Notes: generated by a model not told the origin, from the sequence alone. Positions 41,304 through 51,009 are shown, numbered from the stretch's first letter. The stretch is 64,000 nt of DNA from Clostridia bacterium (GCA_017508975.1 JAFWQU010000003.1:62001-126000); one strand, 5' to 3'. A program made the numbers and translations.

Positions 41304-44300
41304 TTACTTTCCGCAGAGGAGCAGGACCTGTTCACGCTCGATCTCGCACAGGACCTCCGCCACGGTGGCGGGGCTGCTGGGATAGAGGAGGTCGAGCAGG
41401 GTCTTCCGGGCCAGGATCCACTCGTCGAAGGCACGCCGCTGCTGCACGAGCACCGCGCGGCCGTCGGTATCCATCGCCGCGAAACGGGCTTTGGTGTCCT
41501 TATCGAGATAGGCGCGCCACTGCCGCAGGCCGCGGTTGAACACGTCCGCGAACTCCGCGCGGGTGGTCGACCGATGCAGCATCGTGAGGATGCTGGTCTC
41601 CGGTACCACGTGCTCCGTGCACAGCCACTGGCTGATCACATAGTTGCCGTTCTCCACATTGAGGGACATCAGCTGCTCGCAGCAGTCGAAGGCGTTGCTC
41701 GCGCTCATGCCCTTGCAGGTGCCGTTCAGCAGGCTGTCCGGCCGCGGGGTCTCGGGGGCGTAGCCCTCCAGATAGCACAGCTCCGCCACCTGCCGCATCA
41801 GCATTTCCGCCTTGAACTGGCCGACGCTGACCGGGTCGTCCGGGAACAGGGTCGGGAGGAACTGCTCCATGGTCTTGTAGTAGTGGTTGAAGTACGCGCT
41901 GTCCGCGACGATCGCCGCGCTGAGCTCACCGCCGGTGGCTTTGCTGTAGCGCTCATAGAGCTCGTCCAGCGACGTCTGCCACAGCGCGATGACCTGCTCC
42001 CAGGCCGCCGCGAGCTGTTCGTCGGTCTCCGCCGCGTCCAGGATTTCCTCCATCTGCTCGGCGATCTCGCCGTGCTCCGGGCAGGGATCCAATTCGTACT
42101 TCGCCAGCACATCGCCCTTGCCGATCAGGGTCGTGATGCAGCTGACCTCCTTGCCGGAACCGGGGTCATCCGGCGGCGGGTTGCCCTTCACGGGGCTGCG
42201 CACGATGTTGGACAGCCGCGGCACATCCTGCGCCGTCCGGGTGTTGAAGACCGCCATCGCCTGGTTGACGGCCTCGTGGTGGCCCTGATCATTGGTATTG
42301 ACAATGTGGGTGTAGTAATAGAGATAGCTTTCCTCCGGGTGCATGATCGCGATCGTGCCCAGCAGGATCTTGCCGCCGTCCAGGTCGTAGACCCGCACGT
42401 TCGTCACGGGCAGCTCGCCGTCGTTGGTCACGGTGATCTTGTAGTTGATGGGCTCATTGAGATCGTAGCCGTTGATCAGGTCCAGGGGAGCGCTGATCTC
42501 CTCCTTGAAGATGAACACGCTGGAGGACCTCGGCGGAACCGGGTGGCCGGTGGGCACCGTGCAGTCGTCGGAGTAGGCGTAGGCGTTTCCGTCCTCGTCA
42601 TAGCCGATGATGGTCGCGGTGTTGGTGATTGCGCCGGCGTCGGCGTCTGGATCCGTGACCGTATAGGTGAAGTGCAGCCAGTCCTCCGCGCCCACGGGCA
42701 TCATATCATAGTGGGCCAGCAGGCTCGGCGACGCCATCGGGTCGGTGACGTTGACGTTGTACAGCGCCCTGTCGGAGGTGTTCTTGACATAGACGGTATA
42801 GGTGATCGGCTCGCCCGGCTTGAAGCAGACGTCCATCGTGCTCGTGTCTGCGCTCTTGTCGAGGAAGACGCCGTACACCACGGGCTGCGGGGTTCCGGTG
42901 GTATACACCAGCTCGGAGTCGCTGGAGCTCATCGGGATGCCGTAGAGCGGACTGGTCCAGGAGACGGCCGCCGTGTTGATAATCACGCCGTCGTCCACGT
43001 CCGGCGTCTTCACGACAGTGTAGGTGTACTCCAGCACCCGGCTCTCATGCGGCTGCAGGTTGTACAGGTCCATGCTGTCGGCCTGATGGTCATCCGTGAG
43101 CGTGACGGAGGGAATCTCCACGTCCAGATGATTGGTAATGGTGAGCTTGTAGCGGACCTGCTCCCCCTCGGCATAGCCGTTGGGGCTCAGGGAGCTCCCG
43201 GCCTCCTCCTTGACGATGGTCACCTCGTTCTCGTCCAGCTCAAAGGGCGGCTGAACGTCTGTGGGATGCTTCAGTTCGACAATGTTCGAGAAGACCTGGA
43301 TGTCCTCGAAATAGCCGTAGACCTGGAAGGCGATCGGCAGCTTGCCGTCCGTGCCGAGCATCGCATCCGTGAACACATAGGACGCGTTGAGCGTTTTGTG
43401 CTCCCCGGGCAGCAGGGACGCAGGCGCCACGGCCGTGGTCACGTCGGAGCCGTTGATGATCACATGGTTGACATCCAGGCACTCCGCCTTGCCTGTGTTG
43501 GTGACGGTCAGGACATAGTGGATTTCCTGGGTCTTGCCGTCAGCGTCGAAGTAGAAAGGCTCCGGGTCCGTGCAGAGGACGCTCAGGCTCAGATTCGGCA
43601 CCTTGTCCTCCGGAACCTCGATGTCCTCGTCCAGGGGGATCACGATCCGGGCCTGGTTGGAATTCACAGTGGCGCCGGTATCGCTGCGGATCTCCATGTC
43701 CTCGACGGTGCGGATCACCGCGTGGCTTGCCGCGTCATCCGGCGTGACGAGAATTTCCAGCTGATAGCTGAAGCCCTGTGTCGGCTGGAATTCCGTACCC
43801 ATGTAGCTGGTGCTGTCGCCCCATTTGTACTGGACGCCGGCGGCGCTGGAGATCACATGACTGTTCTGGTGCTTCCACGCCACCGCGCCGGTGTTGGTGA
43901 CGGTGATGTCCGCGGTGACCCAGTCGCCGATCTTCGCGCCTGCGCCGGATCCCTCGACCGCGGTCAGCGTCGCCTCCGCGAGGTCTCTGTTCAGGACGCG
44001 CACGGGGAAGGCAACCTCATTGGATTTGACGATCCCCTCCCCGGCGGCCGGGGTTGCCTCCAGGCCGCTGATGATATCGTTGCCGTCCGAGCCCATGGTT
44101 CCGGTGGGGAAGAGGGCACTGGTCTGCGCCATGCCGTAGCCCTGCCAGAGGAAGGTAAAGCTCTCCAGCCCGACGTCCCGGCTGTCAAAAGTGTGGATCC
44201 AGGTGTCGTTGAAGCCTTCGCCCGGCGCGAGGTCCATCGTCGAACCGTTCCCGTAGACGAGCCCCTCGCTGTCGTAATACTGGACATAGACGTTCGTCAG

Positions 44301-44864
44301 CGGAATGCTGCCCGTGTTCTCAATCCGGGTCTCCATATGGACGGAGCTGTTCTCCGGGTACGCGGGCAGGTTCGGGCTGACGGAGACCAGGGTCAGCGTC
44401 AGCTGCGGGCCGGAGGGCTCCAGTTTCGGGATCGCCCGCTCCTCCACATGGCTCGGGTCCCGGGCGCAGACGCGCTGCTCCAGGCCCTCGCTGGTGGTGG
44501 TCGGCGGGACGACGACCGTCCACTCCCCCCAGTCATGCCCCAGCGCCGGCACCTCAATATACCAGATGTGGTGCTTGTCCCGCCGGCAGACGCGCACGTC
44601 CCGTCCGGGTTCCGTGCAGGTCGCGGGGATATCCGGCTGCGGCGGGCCGTAGTCGTGCCCCAGCGGCGGCGTGCGCTCCTCGTAGCCGTAGCCGCACTTC
44701 GGGCAGTAGTAGGTGGTTAATCCCCACTCCCCGCAGGTTGCGGTGGTGTGCTTCTGGAATGAGTGATTGCAATCCGTCACGCCGTCTGCCGCCATCGCCG
44801 CGGGCACCAGTCCCGCCAGCAGCGTCAGCATCAGCAGCAGTGCCAGCCAGCTTCTCGCTCTCAT
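41304..44864 (-). CDS. large secreted protein: Cys-rich N-terminus, DUF11-type repeats, helical C-terminus
   Basis: A 1186-residue exported protein (signal peptide to about residue 25, ending AAMAAD). Residues 30-145 hold two Cys-containing repeats (TTYYCPKCGYGYEERTPPLG and CRRDKHHIWYIEVPALG), a pattern common in gut Clostridia surface proteins. Residues 150-880 are repeated Ig-like units of the DUF11 kind, with KLTITNHLDVEIPSVTLTD, TVYVKNTSDRALYNVNVTD and KITVTNDGELPVTNVRVYD. The last about 250 residues are helical, with several cysteines and RAFDEWILARKTLLDLLYP, which faintly recall the LprI lysozyme-inhibitor-like domain. No LPXTG or transmembrane anchor is seen. Ribosome binding site AAAGGAGGAAATC. 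Confidence 0.82.
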   Translation of the reverse strand: MRARSWLALLLMLTLLAGLVPAAMAADGVTDCNHSFQKHTTATCGEWGLTTYYCPKCGYGYEERTPPLGHDYGPPQPDIPATCTEPGRDVRVCRRDKHHIWYIEVPALGHDWGEWTVVVPPTTTSEGLEQRVCARDPSHVEERAIPKLEPSGPQLTLTLVSVSPNLPAYPENSSVHMETRIENTGSIPLTNVYVQYYDSEGLVYGNGSTMDLAPGEGFNDTWIHTFDSRDVGLESFTFLWQGYGMAQTSALFPTGTMGSDGNDIISGLEATPAAGEGIVKSNEVAFPVRVLNRDLAEATLTAVEGSGAGAKIGDWVTADITVTNTGAVAWKHQNSHVISSAAGVQYKWGDSTSYMGTEFQPTQGFSYQLEILVTPDDAASHAVIRTVEDMEIRSDTGATVNSNQARIVIPLDEDIEVPEDKVPNLSLSVLCTDPEPFYFDADGKTQEIHYVLTVTNTGKAECLDVNHVIINGSDVTTAVAPASLLPGEHKTLNASYVFTDAMLGTDGKLPIAFQVYGYFEDIQVFSNIVELKHPTDVQPPFELDENEVTIVKEEAGSSLSPNGYAEGEQVRYKLTITNHLDVEIPSVTLTDDHQADSMDLYNLQPHESRVLEYTYTVVKTPDVDDGVIINTAAVSWTSPLYGIPMSSSDSELVYTTGTPQPVVYGVFLDKSADTSTMDVCFKPGEPITYTVYVKNTSDRALYNVNVTDPMASPSLLAHYDMMPVGAEDWLHFTYTVTDPDADAGAITNTATIIGYDEDGNAYAYSDDCTVPTGHPVPPRSSSVFIFKEEISAPLDLINGYDLNEPINYKITVTNDGELPVTNVRVYDLDGGKILLGTIAIMHPEESYLYYYTHIVNTNDQGHHEAVNQAMAVFNTRTAQDVPRLSNIVRSPVKGNPPPDDPGSGKEVSCITTLIGKGDVLAKYELDPCPEHGEIAEQMEEILDAAETDEQLAAAWEQVIALWQTSLDELYERYSKATGGELSAAIVADSAYFNHYYKTMEQFLPTLFPDDPVSVGQFKAEMLMRQVAELCYLEGYAPETPRPDSLLNGTCKGMSASNAFDCCEQLMSLNVENGNYVISQWLCTEHVVPETSILTMLHRSTTRAEFADVFNRGLRQWRAYLDKDTKARFAAMDTDGRAVLVQQRRAFDEWILARKTLLDLLYPSSPATVAEVLCEIEREQVLLLCGK

Positions 44865-44922
44865 GCGATTTCCTCCTTTGTCAAAACGGTCACTTCATCT
44901 TTCAGGACGACTCTCTGAAATT

Positions 44923-44951
44923 ATTATAATACATCTTGCGATGCTTGTCCA
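44923..44951 (-). promoter_or_regulatory. promoter of the DUF11-type protein gene
   Basis: On the minus strand TGGACA (44951-44946), 17 bases, TATAAT (44928-44923), about 60 bases before the start codon. Confidence 0.75.
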
Positions 44952-45096
44952 CCAGTTGTCCAGCAGAATTCCGCGGGGCGGGTGGGCTTTTTCTCCGTCC
45001 GAAATCTGAATTACGGCGTTATCCGGCGGGTCGGTATGATGAAGCTGCCGGCGGAAAAAACACAAAAAGAAAAGAGACTGAGAAAGGATGGGTTCT

Positions 45097-46872
45097 ATGA
45101 GACACTGGATCGTTTGCTGGATGACGGCGCTGCTGGCGCTGACAATGCTGTGGATTCCCGCGGGGCTCGCGGAGGAGGATTGGACGGATCCGGTCAAGAC
45201 CATCTACTCGGACGGCCATACGCGGTGCGAGAACGGAACTGAGTTCAACACGGATGACTTCGGCAAGGTGGTGAACGTTCAGGACCGCGTGGGCGGATGG
45301 TTTATCCTGAACGCGCCGGAGGACGGGGATTATGTCTTCTCGGTGCGGGCGCCCGAACTGACGCGGAGCGACAGCTTCCAATTCCGCTTCTGCGACGAGG
45401 AGGGCAAGCAGTTCCAGACCGAAAAGATCAACCAGTCGGACGAGGTGCAGAGCTTTGTCCTGGAGGGAGTCCAGGGTGGGCAGACGATCTACTGGTGGGA
45501 CGACGACAACACGGGGCGCGGATGGACCCTGATCGATCCCTATGAACTGAGAATCTCGATCGGCGGCAAGACGGAGCAGGCTCCGCCGCCCGCACCCAAA
45601 GCCGTGCCGGTGCAGGCCGCCTTCCAGTATATTCCCGCCACGCCCGTTGAGGGGAGCGACATGGGGGTGCCGGCGATCAGCTACACGGTGGCCGGCAGCC
45701 ACGCGGCCACGGACGCGGAGGCGGCGAAGCTGCTCTATCACCTCGTGCAGGAGGGCGCGAGTGCCGTGTACTACGGCTCCACCGGCGGCCTGACCATCCA
45801 TTTCCCGGCGGAGAACGCGCAGCACTACCATGTGCTGGCTTTCACGACGAACAATGAGCCGTGCTTCGACGGGGAGAAGCACCGGCTGGCGGTTCTCAAA
45901 AAGCTGTATGACGATGATTTCAGCGATCCGTCCGTGCCTTTTGCGCAGAAGGACCTGCAGAAAGGCCGCTACCTGGTGGTCGTGGTGACCGCCTATGACG
46001 CCGAGGGGCAGGCGATTGTCAGCACCTCCGTGGTTGAGCTGCGGAATACCGTCTACCAGCTTGCGGGCCTTGGCAAGATCGATTTCGCGCCTGGCGAGTA
46101 TTTCACGGTCGACCATCAAAGCCATGCCGTGGACTACGTACACAAGAAAAGCTCATACACGAGCAGAAGCTCCTATGATTACTGGGACGGATCGAGGTTT
46201 GAGTGCTATGGCTTCGCGACCCATGTCCAGAGCCTGATCGCGGAGCAGAAAAAGCAGGCGCAGTACACGACATACTACAATATTGACCATGCGGACAGAA
46301 GCGATCCGCGGCCTCTGTACGCGGATTACACGAAGGCCGAGAATCCCGCTTCGGCCTACGGCACGGCGCTCCAGGAGTGGAAGGCGCGCGGAGGGAACGC
46401 GGAGCGGGAGGCGAACGTCAAGTCCGCCATCATCGCGGCCGGCGTCGGCGCGCATATCCGGACCATGGGCCATGTGACCAGCAGCAACAAGAACGGGACG
46501 CCCTCCGACAACAAGCACTCCTACATCATCACCAAGATTACGGAGGAGGGGATCGGGATTATCCAGGCCAACGGATCCTGGGGCGGCCGCGCCTATGAGC
46601 GCAATCTGATCACGGAGGCCTTCTGGTCGTGGGATCAGTACTTTGAGAGCCAGGCGCAGTACCAGGATTTCTACTTTGACCGGGGTGTCCATTACACGGT
46701 GTCCCTGGCGAAGAACGAGAAGGAATACCGGATCAACACAATTCTGAACCTCGTGAAGTACGACGGAAAGACGGTGGACGAGGCCGTCGAGTGGCTCAGC
46801 AGCCACACGGACTGCGGAAAGTTAGATGAATACGCGGACCTGGCGCGCAGAAAGGTGCAGGCCATGCGGTAA
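45097..46872 (+). CDS. secreted protein with a putative papain-like (NlpC/CHAP-type) C-terminal domain
   Basis: A 591-residue exported protein. ATG 45097 is chosen because GAAAGG lies 9 bases upstream; the ATG at 45088 overlaps that site. Signal peptide to about residue 27 (WIPAGLAEED). Residues 40-165 form a beta-sandwich (WFILNAPEDGDYVFSVRAPE). Residues 180-330 contain two strand-rich units. The C-terminal 230 residues carry SRFECYGFATHVQSLIA, NKHSYIITKITEEGIGIIQA and NGSWGG, an arrangement of Cys, His and Asn/Gln that fits a papain-like peptidase or amidase. Peptidoglycan or protein substrates are possible. Divergent from the DUF11-type gene. Confidence 0.72.
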   Translation: MRHWIVCWMTALLALTMLWIPAGLAEEDWTDPVKTIYSDGHTRCENGTEFNTDDFGKVVNVQDRVGGWFILNAPEDGDYVFSVRAPELTRSDSFQFRFCDEEGKQFQTEKINQSDEVQSFVLEGVQGGQTIYWWDDDNTGRGWTLIDPYELRISIGGKTEQAPPPAPKAVPVQAAFQYIPATPVEGSDMGVPAISYTVAGSHAATDAEAAKLLYHLVQEGASAVYYGSTGGLTIHFPAENAQHYHVLAFTTNNEPCFDGEKHRLAVLKKLYDDDFSDPSVPFAQKDLQKGRYLVVVVTAYDAEGQAIVSTSVVELRNTVYQLAGLGKIDFAPGEYFTVDHQSHAVDYVHKKSSYTSRSSYDYWDGSRFECYGFATHVQSLIAEQKKQAQYTTYYNIDHADRSDPRPLYADYTKAENPASAYGTALQEWKARGGNAEREANVKSAIIAAGVGAHIRTMGHVTSSNKNGTPSDNKHSYIITKITEEGIGIIQANGSWGGRAYERNLITEAFWSWDQYFESQAQYQDFYFDRGVHYTVSLAKNEKEYRINTILNLVKYDGKTVDEAVEWLSSHTDCGKLDEYADLARRKVQAMR

Positions 46873-46912
46873 TGGTTTCTGTCCAAAGCAAGGATTTTTC
46901 AAAGAGGTTCAC

Positions 46913-47192
46913 CCGAAGGTCCAGGGCTTTCCGATCGCCCTGGACCTTCGGCAGCATCCTCTTTTGGTGGTTCGGGGATAGCATGGGAGAGGACGACCCC
47001 TCCGCCCTTCGGGCACCTCCCCAGCAAGCTGGGGCGGCACAGGTTACTGAACAACACTGACCCGAACACTCCAAAAAGGTGCATCCCCGAAGAGTCCAGA
47101 GGCGATCGGAAAGCCTCTGGCCGCGCCCGCAGGCGCGGAACCTCTCTGTCACCCCAGCTTGCTGGGGAGATGCCGCGCAGCGGCAGAGGGGG
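46913..47192. repeat. composite repeat: R1 fold-back, R3(rev), R1(fwd), R3(fwd)
   Basis: 46913-46951 is a chimeric fold-back: forward left arm CCGAAGGTCCAGGGC and reversed right arm GCCCTGGACCTTCGG around TTTCCGATC, with no second hairpin. Then R3 reversed at 46997-47036, R1 forward at 47087-47143 and R3 forward at 47152-47191. The linkers match those at 14370-14503 and 25514-25647 in reverse complement. The 440-base gap before serS holds this and nothing coding. Confidence 0.75.
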
Positions 47193-47311
47193 CGGTCCCC
47201 TCTGGATTTTCTATCGACTTCCCTGGAGAAGCGTTTAGAAAAACCGCCGTCCCCCGCGGAATTCGGGAGACGGCGATCTGTGAAAATGATTCTTTGGAGC
47301 GGCGGGCGGCC

Positions 47312-48592
47312 TCAGCCGATCCACTCTTTGCCACCCATGTAGGGCTGAAGCACCGTGGGGATGTGGATGCGGCCGTCCTCGCGGAGGTTGTTCTCCAGGA
47401 AAGCAATCAGCATCCGGGGCGGGGCGACGCAGGTGTTGTTCAGCGTGTGGGCCAGGTACTTCTTGCCGTCGGGGCCCTTCACGCGGATCTGCAGGCGGCG
47501 GGCCTGGGCGTCGCCGAGGTTCGAGCAGGAGCCGACCTCGAAGTACTTCTGCTGGCGGGGGCTCCAGGCCTCCACGTCCAGCGACTTGACCTTCAGGTCC
47601 GCCAGGTCGCCGGAGCAGCACTCCAGCGTGCGCACGGGGATATCCATCGAGCGGAAGAAGTCCACGGTGTTCCGCCAGAGGCGCTCGAACCACATCGGGG
47701 AGTCCTCGGGTTTGCAGACCACGATCATCTCCTGCTTCTCGAACTGGTGGATGCGGTAGACGCCGCGCTCCTCGATGCCGTGGGCGCCAACCTCCTTGCG
47801 GAAGCAGGGGGAATAGCTCGTCAGCGTCTGCGGCAGCTGGCTCTCGTCGAGGATCGTGTCAATGAACTTGCCGATCATCGAGTGCTCGGAGGTGCCGATC
47901 AGGTACAGGTCCTCGCCCTCGATCTTGTACATCATGTTCTCCATCTCCGCGAAGGACATGACGCCGCTGACCACGTTGCCGTGGATCATGAAGGGCGGGA
48001 TGCAGTAGGTGAAGCCCCGGTCGATCATGAAGTCCCGGCCGTAGGAGAGGATCGCCGAGTGCAGGCGCGCGATGTCGCCCATCAGATAATAGAAGCCGTT
48101 GCCGGAGGTGCTGCGCGCGGCGTCCAGGTCGATGCCCTTCAGGCGCTCCATGATGTCCACGTGGTAGGGAATCTCGTACGGCGGCACAACGGGCTCGCCG
48201 AAGCGCTCGAGCTCCACGTTCTCACGGTCGTCGCGGCCGATCGGCACCGAGTCGTCGATGATGTTCGGGATCACGAGCATGCGCTTGCGGATCTCCGCCT
48301 GCAGCTCCTCCTCCCGCGCCTCCAGAGCGGCCAGCTCATCCGCGGCGTCGGCGACCTGCTTCTTCACGGCCTCGGCCTCCTCGCGCTGACCCTTGGCCAT
48401 CAGGCCGCCGATCTGCTTGGAGAGCACCTTGCGCTGGTTGCGCAGGGTGTCGGCGCGCTGCATGGTCTCGCGCCACTCGCGGTCCATGGCCACGACCTCG
48501 TCCACCAGGGGCAGCTTCGCGTCCTGGAACTTCTTGCGGATGTTCTCTTTCACGCGCTCCGGGTCCGTCCGGAGCAGGTTGATATCCAGCAT
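47312..48592 (-). CDS. serS: serine--tRNA ligase
   Basis: A 426-residue class II synthetase that charges tRNA-Ser. The N-terminal coiled-coil arm is clear (RKVLSKQIGGLMAKGQREEA to about residue 100), followed by catalytic motifs: motif 2 SPCFRKEVGAHGIEERGVYR and motif 3 in the PRMLIAFLENNLREDGRIHI end. EVGSCSNLGDAQARRLQIR (class signature for SerRS) is present. The length and order match standard bacterial SerRS. GGGAGTTGACTCACC precedes the start. It has its own promoter 30 bases upstream and lies 62 bases after argS on the same strand. Confidence 0.96.
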   Translation of the reverse strand: MLDINLLRTDPERVKENIRKKFQDAKLPLVDEVVAMDREWRETMQRADTLRNQRKVLSKQIGGLMAKGQREEAEAVKKQVADAADELAALEAREEELQAEIRKRMLVIPNIIDDSVPIGRDDRENVELERFGEPVVPPYEIPYHVDIMERLKGIDLDAARSTSGNGFYYLMGDIARLHSAILSYGRDFMIDRGFTYCIPPFMIHGNVVSGVMSFAEMENMMYKIEGEDLYLIGTSEHSMIGKFIDTILDESQLPQTLTSYSPCFRKEVGAHGIEERGVYRIHQFEKQEMIVVCKPEDSPMWFERLWRNTVDFFRSMDIPVRTLECCSGDLADLKVKSLDVEAWSPRQQKYFEVGSCSNLGDAQARRLQIRVKGPDGKKYLAHTLNNTCVAPPRMLIAFLENNLREDGRIHIPTVLQPYMGGKEWIG

Positions 48593-48618
48593 GGTGAGTC
48601 AACTCCCTTCGAGTCTCT

Positions 48619-48647
48619 ATGATACGCCCGTCCGCTTAGGTTTGCAA
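48619..48647 (-). promoter_or_regulatory. promoter of serS
   Basis: On the minus strand TTGCAA (48647-48642), 17 bases, TATCAT (48624-48619). No T-box leader is visible between it and the start codon. Confidence 0.6.
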
Positions 48648-48654
48648 GGGCTTT

Positions 48655-50373
48655 TTACATCCGCTCCGGGGCTTCGATGCCGATGAGGCGCAGGCCCGTG
48701 CGGATCACGCTGCGGGTGGCGTCAGTGAGGGCGATGCGGGCGGAGGCCGCGGCGGGCTCGCCATCGAGGATCCGGTGCTCGTAGTAGAACTTGTTGTACG
48801 CCTGGGCGATGTCCGTCACCGCGCGGGTGATCAGCGAGGGCTCATAGCGGGCGGCGGCCTCCCGGATGACGTCCGGGAAGCGGCCGATCAGCCGCAGTAG
48901 CGCCTGGCTCTCGTCGTCGGTCAGCGTGGAGAAGTCCGGCTCCGGCCAGCTCTGCTCCGCCGCCTTGCGCAGCAGTGAGCAGCAGCGCGCGTGGGTGTAC
49001 TGCACATAGGGGCCGGTCTCGCCGTCGAAGTTCAGCGCGCGGCTCCAGGAGAAATCGATGTCCTTGATCCGGTTGTTGGACAGGTCGGCGTAGACCACCG
49101 CGCCGATGCCCACCTGCCGGGCGACCTCGTCCTTGTTCTCGAGGTTCGGGGACTTCTCCTCAATGATCGCCCGCGCCTTGTCCACCGCCTCGCGCAGCAG
49201 GTCGTCCAGATGGACGGTGTTGCCCTTGCGGGTGGAGAGCGCCTGGCCCTCGAAGCTGATCATGCCGAAGGAGACGTGCACGCAGTCCTTCGCCCAGTCG
49301 TAGCCCATCTTCTCCAGCACGCGGAACACCTGCCGGAAGTGCAGGTCCTGCTGGTAGGCCACGACATAGAGGCACTTGTCGAAATGGTAGGTGTTCTGCC
49401 GGTAGATGGCGGCGGTGATGTCGCGGGTCGCGTAGATCGTCGCGCCGTCCTTCTTGAGGATCAGGCAGGGGGGCATGTTGTCCTCGGAGAGGTCCACCAC
49501 CCAGGCGCCCTCGCTCTGGGTCAGCAGGCCCTTGTCCCGCAGCTCCTGGATCACGGGCTCCATCTTGTCGATGTAGAAGCTCTCGCCCGCGTAGCTGTCG
49601 AAGGACACGCCCAGCAGATCGTACACCCGGGCGGCGTCCTTCAGCGTCAGCGCCTTGAACCAGTTGAAGATCTCCAGCGCCTCCGGGTCGCCGTCCTCAA
49701 TCCGCTTGAACCAGGCGCGGCCCTGGTCCTCGAGGGTCGGATCCTGCTCCGCCTCCCGGTGGAAGCGGACGTAGAGCGCCTCCAGCGCGTCGACACCGCC
49801 GGCCTCGACCTCCTCCTTCGTGCCCCAGAGCTTGTAGGCGCAGATCATCTTGCCGAACTGCGTGCCCCAGTCGCCGAGATGGTTGATGCCCACCGTCTTG
49901 TATCCGAGGAACTCGTAGATCCGCCGCAGACTGTGACCGATCATGGTGGTGGACAGGTGGCCGATGTGGAAGCGCTTGGCGATGTTGATGGAGGAGTAGT
50001 CCAGGCAGACGGTCTTGCCGGCGCCCTCGTCCCCTGCGCCGTAGCGCTCCCCGGCGGCCAGCACCGCCTCCAGGGTCTCCCTGGCGAAGTTCGCGCGGTT
50101 CAGGAAGAAGTTCAGGTACCCGCTGAGCGCCTCCGCCCGGGCGACCTCCGCGTGCGGCCAGGCCGCCGCCAGCTTCTGCGCGATCATGGGCGGTCCCATG
50201 CGCAGTGTTTTCGCCAACCGGAAGCAGGGGAAGGCATAGTCGCCCATCTCCGGGTTCGGCGGCACGGCCAGCAGTCCCCGCAGCTCCTCCGCCGCAGGCA
50301 GCCCCTGGGCGTCCGGCCAGGTATTTGCGATCGTCTCCGCCGTCAGCGTCGCGATCCGGGTCAGCATATCCAT
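48655..50373 (-). CDS. argS: arginine--tRNA ligase
   Basis: A 572-residue class I synthetase that charges tRNA-Arg. The HIGH motif is present in SSINIAKRFHIGHLSTTMIG and the KMSKS region appears as ALSTRKGNTVHLDDLL, the degenerate form usual for many ArgRS. The N-terminal tRNA-contact domain and C-terminal DALR-type anticodon domain (SLITRAVTDIAQAYNKFYYE ... RTGLRLIGIEAPERM) complete the protein. Start at 50373 after GAGGAG; ATG 50367 is two codons inside. Promoter at 50413-50440. The open frame upstream of 50373 has no ribosome binding site. Confidence 0.95.
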   Translation of the reverse strand: MDMLTRIATLTAETIANTWPDAQGLPAAEELRGLLAVPPNPEMGDYAFPCFRLAKTLRMGPPMIAQKLAAAWPHAEVARAEALSGYLNFFLNRANFARETLEAVLAAGERYGAGDEGAGKTVCLDYSSINIAKRFHIGHLSTTMIGHSLRRIYEFLGYKTVGINHLGDWGTQFGKMICAYKLWGTKEEVEAGGVDALEALYVRFHREAEQDPTLEDQGRAWFKRIEDGDPEALEIFNWFKALTLKDAARVYDLLGVSFDSYAGESFYIDKMEPVIQELRDKGLLTQSEGAWVVDLSEDNMPPCLILKKDGATIYATRDITAAIYRQNTYHFDKCLYVVAYQQDLHFRQVFRVLEKMGYDWAKDCVHVSFGMISFEGQALSTRKGNTVHLDDLLREAVDKARAIIEEKSPNLENKDEVARQVGIGAVVYADLSNNRIKDIDFSWSRALNFDGETGPYVQYTHARCCSLLRKAAEQSWPEPDFSTLTDDESQALLRLIGRFPDVIREAAARYEPSLITRAVTDIAQAYNKFYYEHRILDGEPAAASARIALTDATRSVIRTGLRLIGIEAPERM

Positions 50374-50412
50374 CCGGTTCCACTCCTCTTGATGAAAATC
50401 GTTACGAGATGC

Positions 50413-50440
50413 AGTATAACACAGTTTTCCGAAATCGCAA
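50413..50440 (-). promoter_or_regulatory. promoter of argS
   Basis: On the minus strand TTGCGA (50440-50435), 16 bases, TATACT (50418-50413), 40 bases before the start codon. Confidence 0.65.
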
Positions 50441-50449
50441 ACGGTGGAA

Positions 50450-50941
50450 TCACGGGATCTCCCGGATCCAGTACCAGTCCTCGCTCTCCATGTACGGCGT
50501 TTTCCGGAAACCGTGGCGCGCGTAGAAGCGCTCCGCGGCGTGGTTGTCCCGATGGCAGCCGACGGCGATCGGGCGGTCGCCGAAGTCCCGCCGGACGGCG
50601 CGGATGGTCTCCTCCAGCACCGCCCCGCCGAGCCCCTGGCCGCGAACCCGCCGGTCCAGGACAAAATGCATCAGGCGGTAGAAGGGCCGCGCCTGCATCT
50701 CGGGCGGGTCCGTCTCCCAGGGGATCGCCTCGCCGAGCAGGATAAAGCCGACGAGCTTTCCGTTCTGCCGGATCCCGTAGGAGTGTCCCACGCAGCCGTG
50801 CTCCGCGCCGTATTCGATGTGCGCCTGCATGGTCTCACAGCTGCCGACAAAGGCCTCCGGCACATCCCCGCGGTCGATCTCCCGGAGCTGTTCCGCAGTC
50901 TCCGGCCCCAGCTCCGTCAGCTCAAATTCCAATCCGATCAC
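50450..50941 (-). CDS. GNAT family N-acetyltransferase
   Basis: About 163 residues. Core FVLDRRVRGQGLGGAVLEET (acetyl-CoA loop R-G-Q-G-L-G) and HAAERFYARHGFRKTPYMES. WETDPPEMQARPFYRLMHFV and the overall order resemble spermidine acetyltransferase-type enzymes such as BltD/SpeG. The start is uncertain: a GTG at 50941 gives MIGLEFELTELG, a TTG at 50932 is also possible. The frame extends to 50992, but that stretch covers the terminator of the upstream gene, so it is unlikely to be translated. Confidence 0.75.
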   Translation of the reverse strand: MIGLEFELTELGPETAEQLREIDRGDVPEAFVGSCETMQAHIEYGAEHGCVGHSYGIRQNGKLVGFILLGEAIPWETDPPEMQARPFYRLMHFVLDRRVRGQGLGGAVLEETIRAVRRDFGDRPIAVGCHRDNHAAERFYARHGFRKTPYMESEDWYWIREIP

Positions 50942-50951
50942 CTGCCTGTCT

Positions 50952-50986
50952 GAGAAAGAGAAAGCCGCCCGCGCTGTCCGGACGGC
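50952..50986 (-). terminator. terminator of the murB-to-dehydrogenase gene run
   Basis: On the minus strand GCCGTCC pairs with GGGCGGC (one G-T pair) around GGACAGCGC, followed by TTTCTCTTTCTC. Confidence 0.65.
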
Positions 50987-51009
50987 TGGCACTGTCCTTC
51001 AATAAAAGG

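Noticed and set aside
50942-50992. N-terminal extension of the GNAT protein to 50992
   Set aside because: The extra codons lie over a hairpin with T-run that ends the upstream gene run, and the GTG there lacks a properly spaced ribosome binding site.
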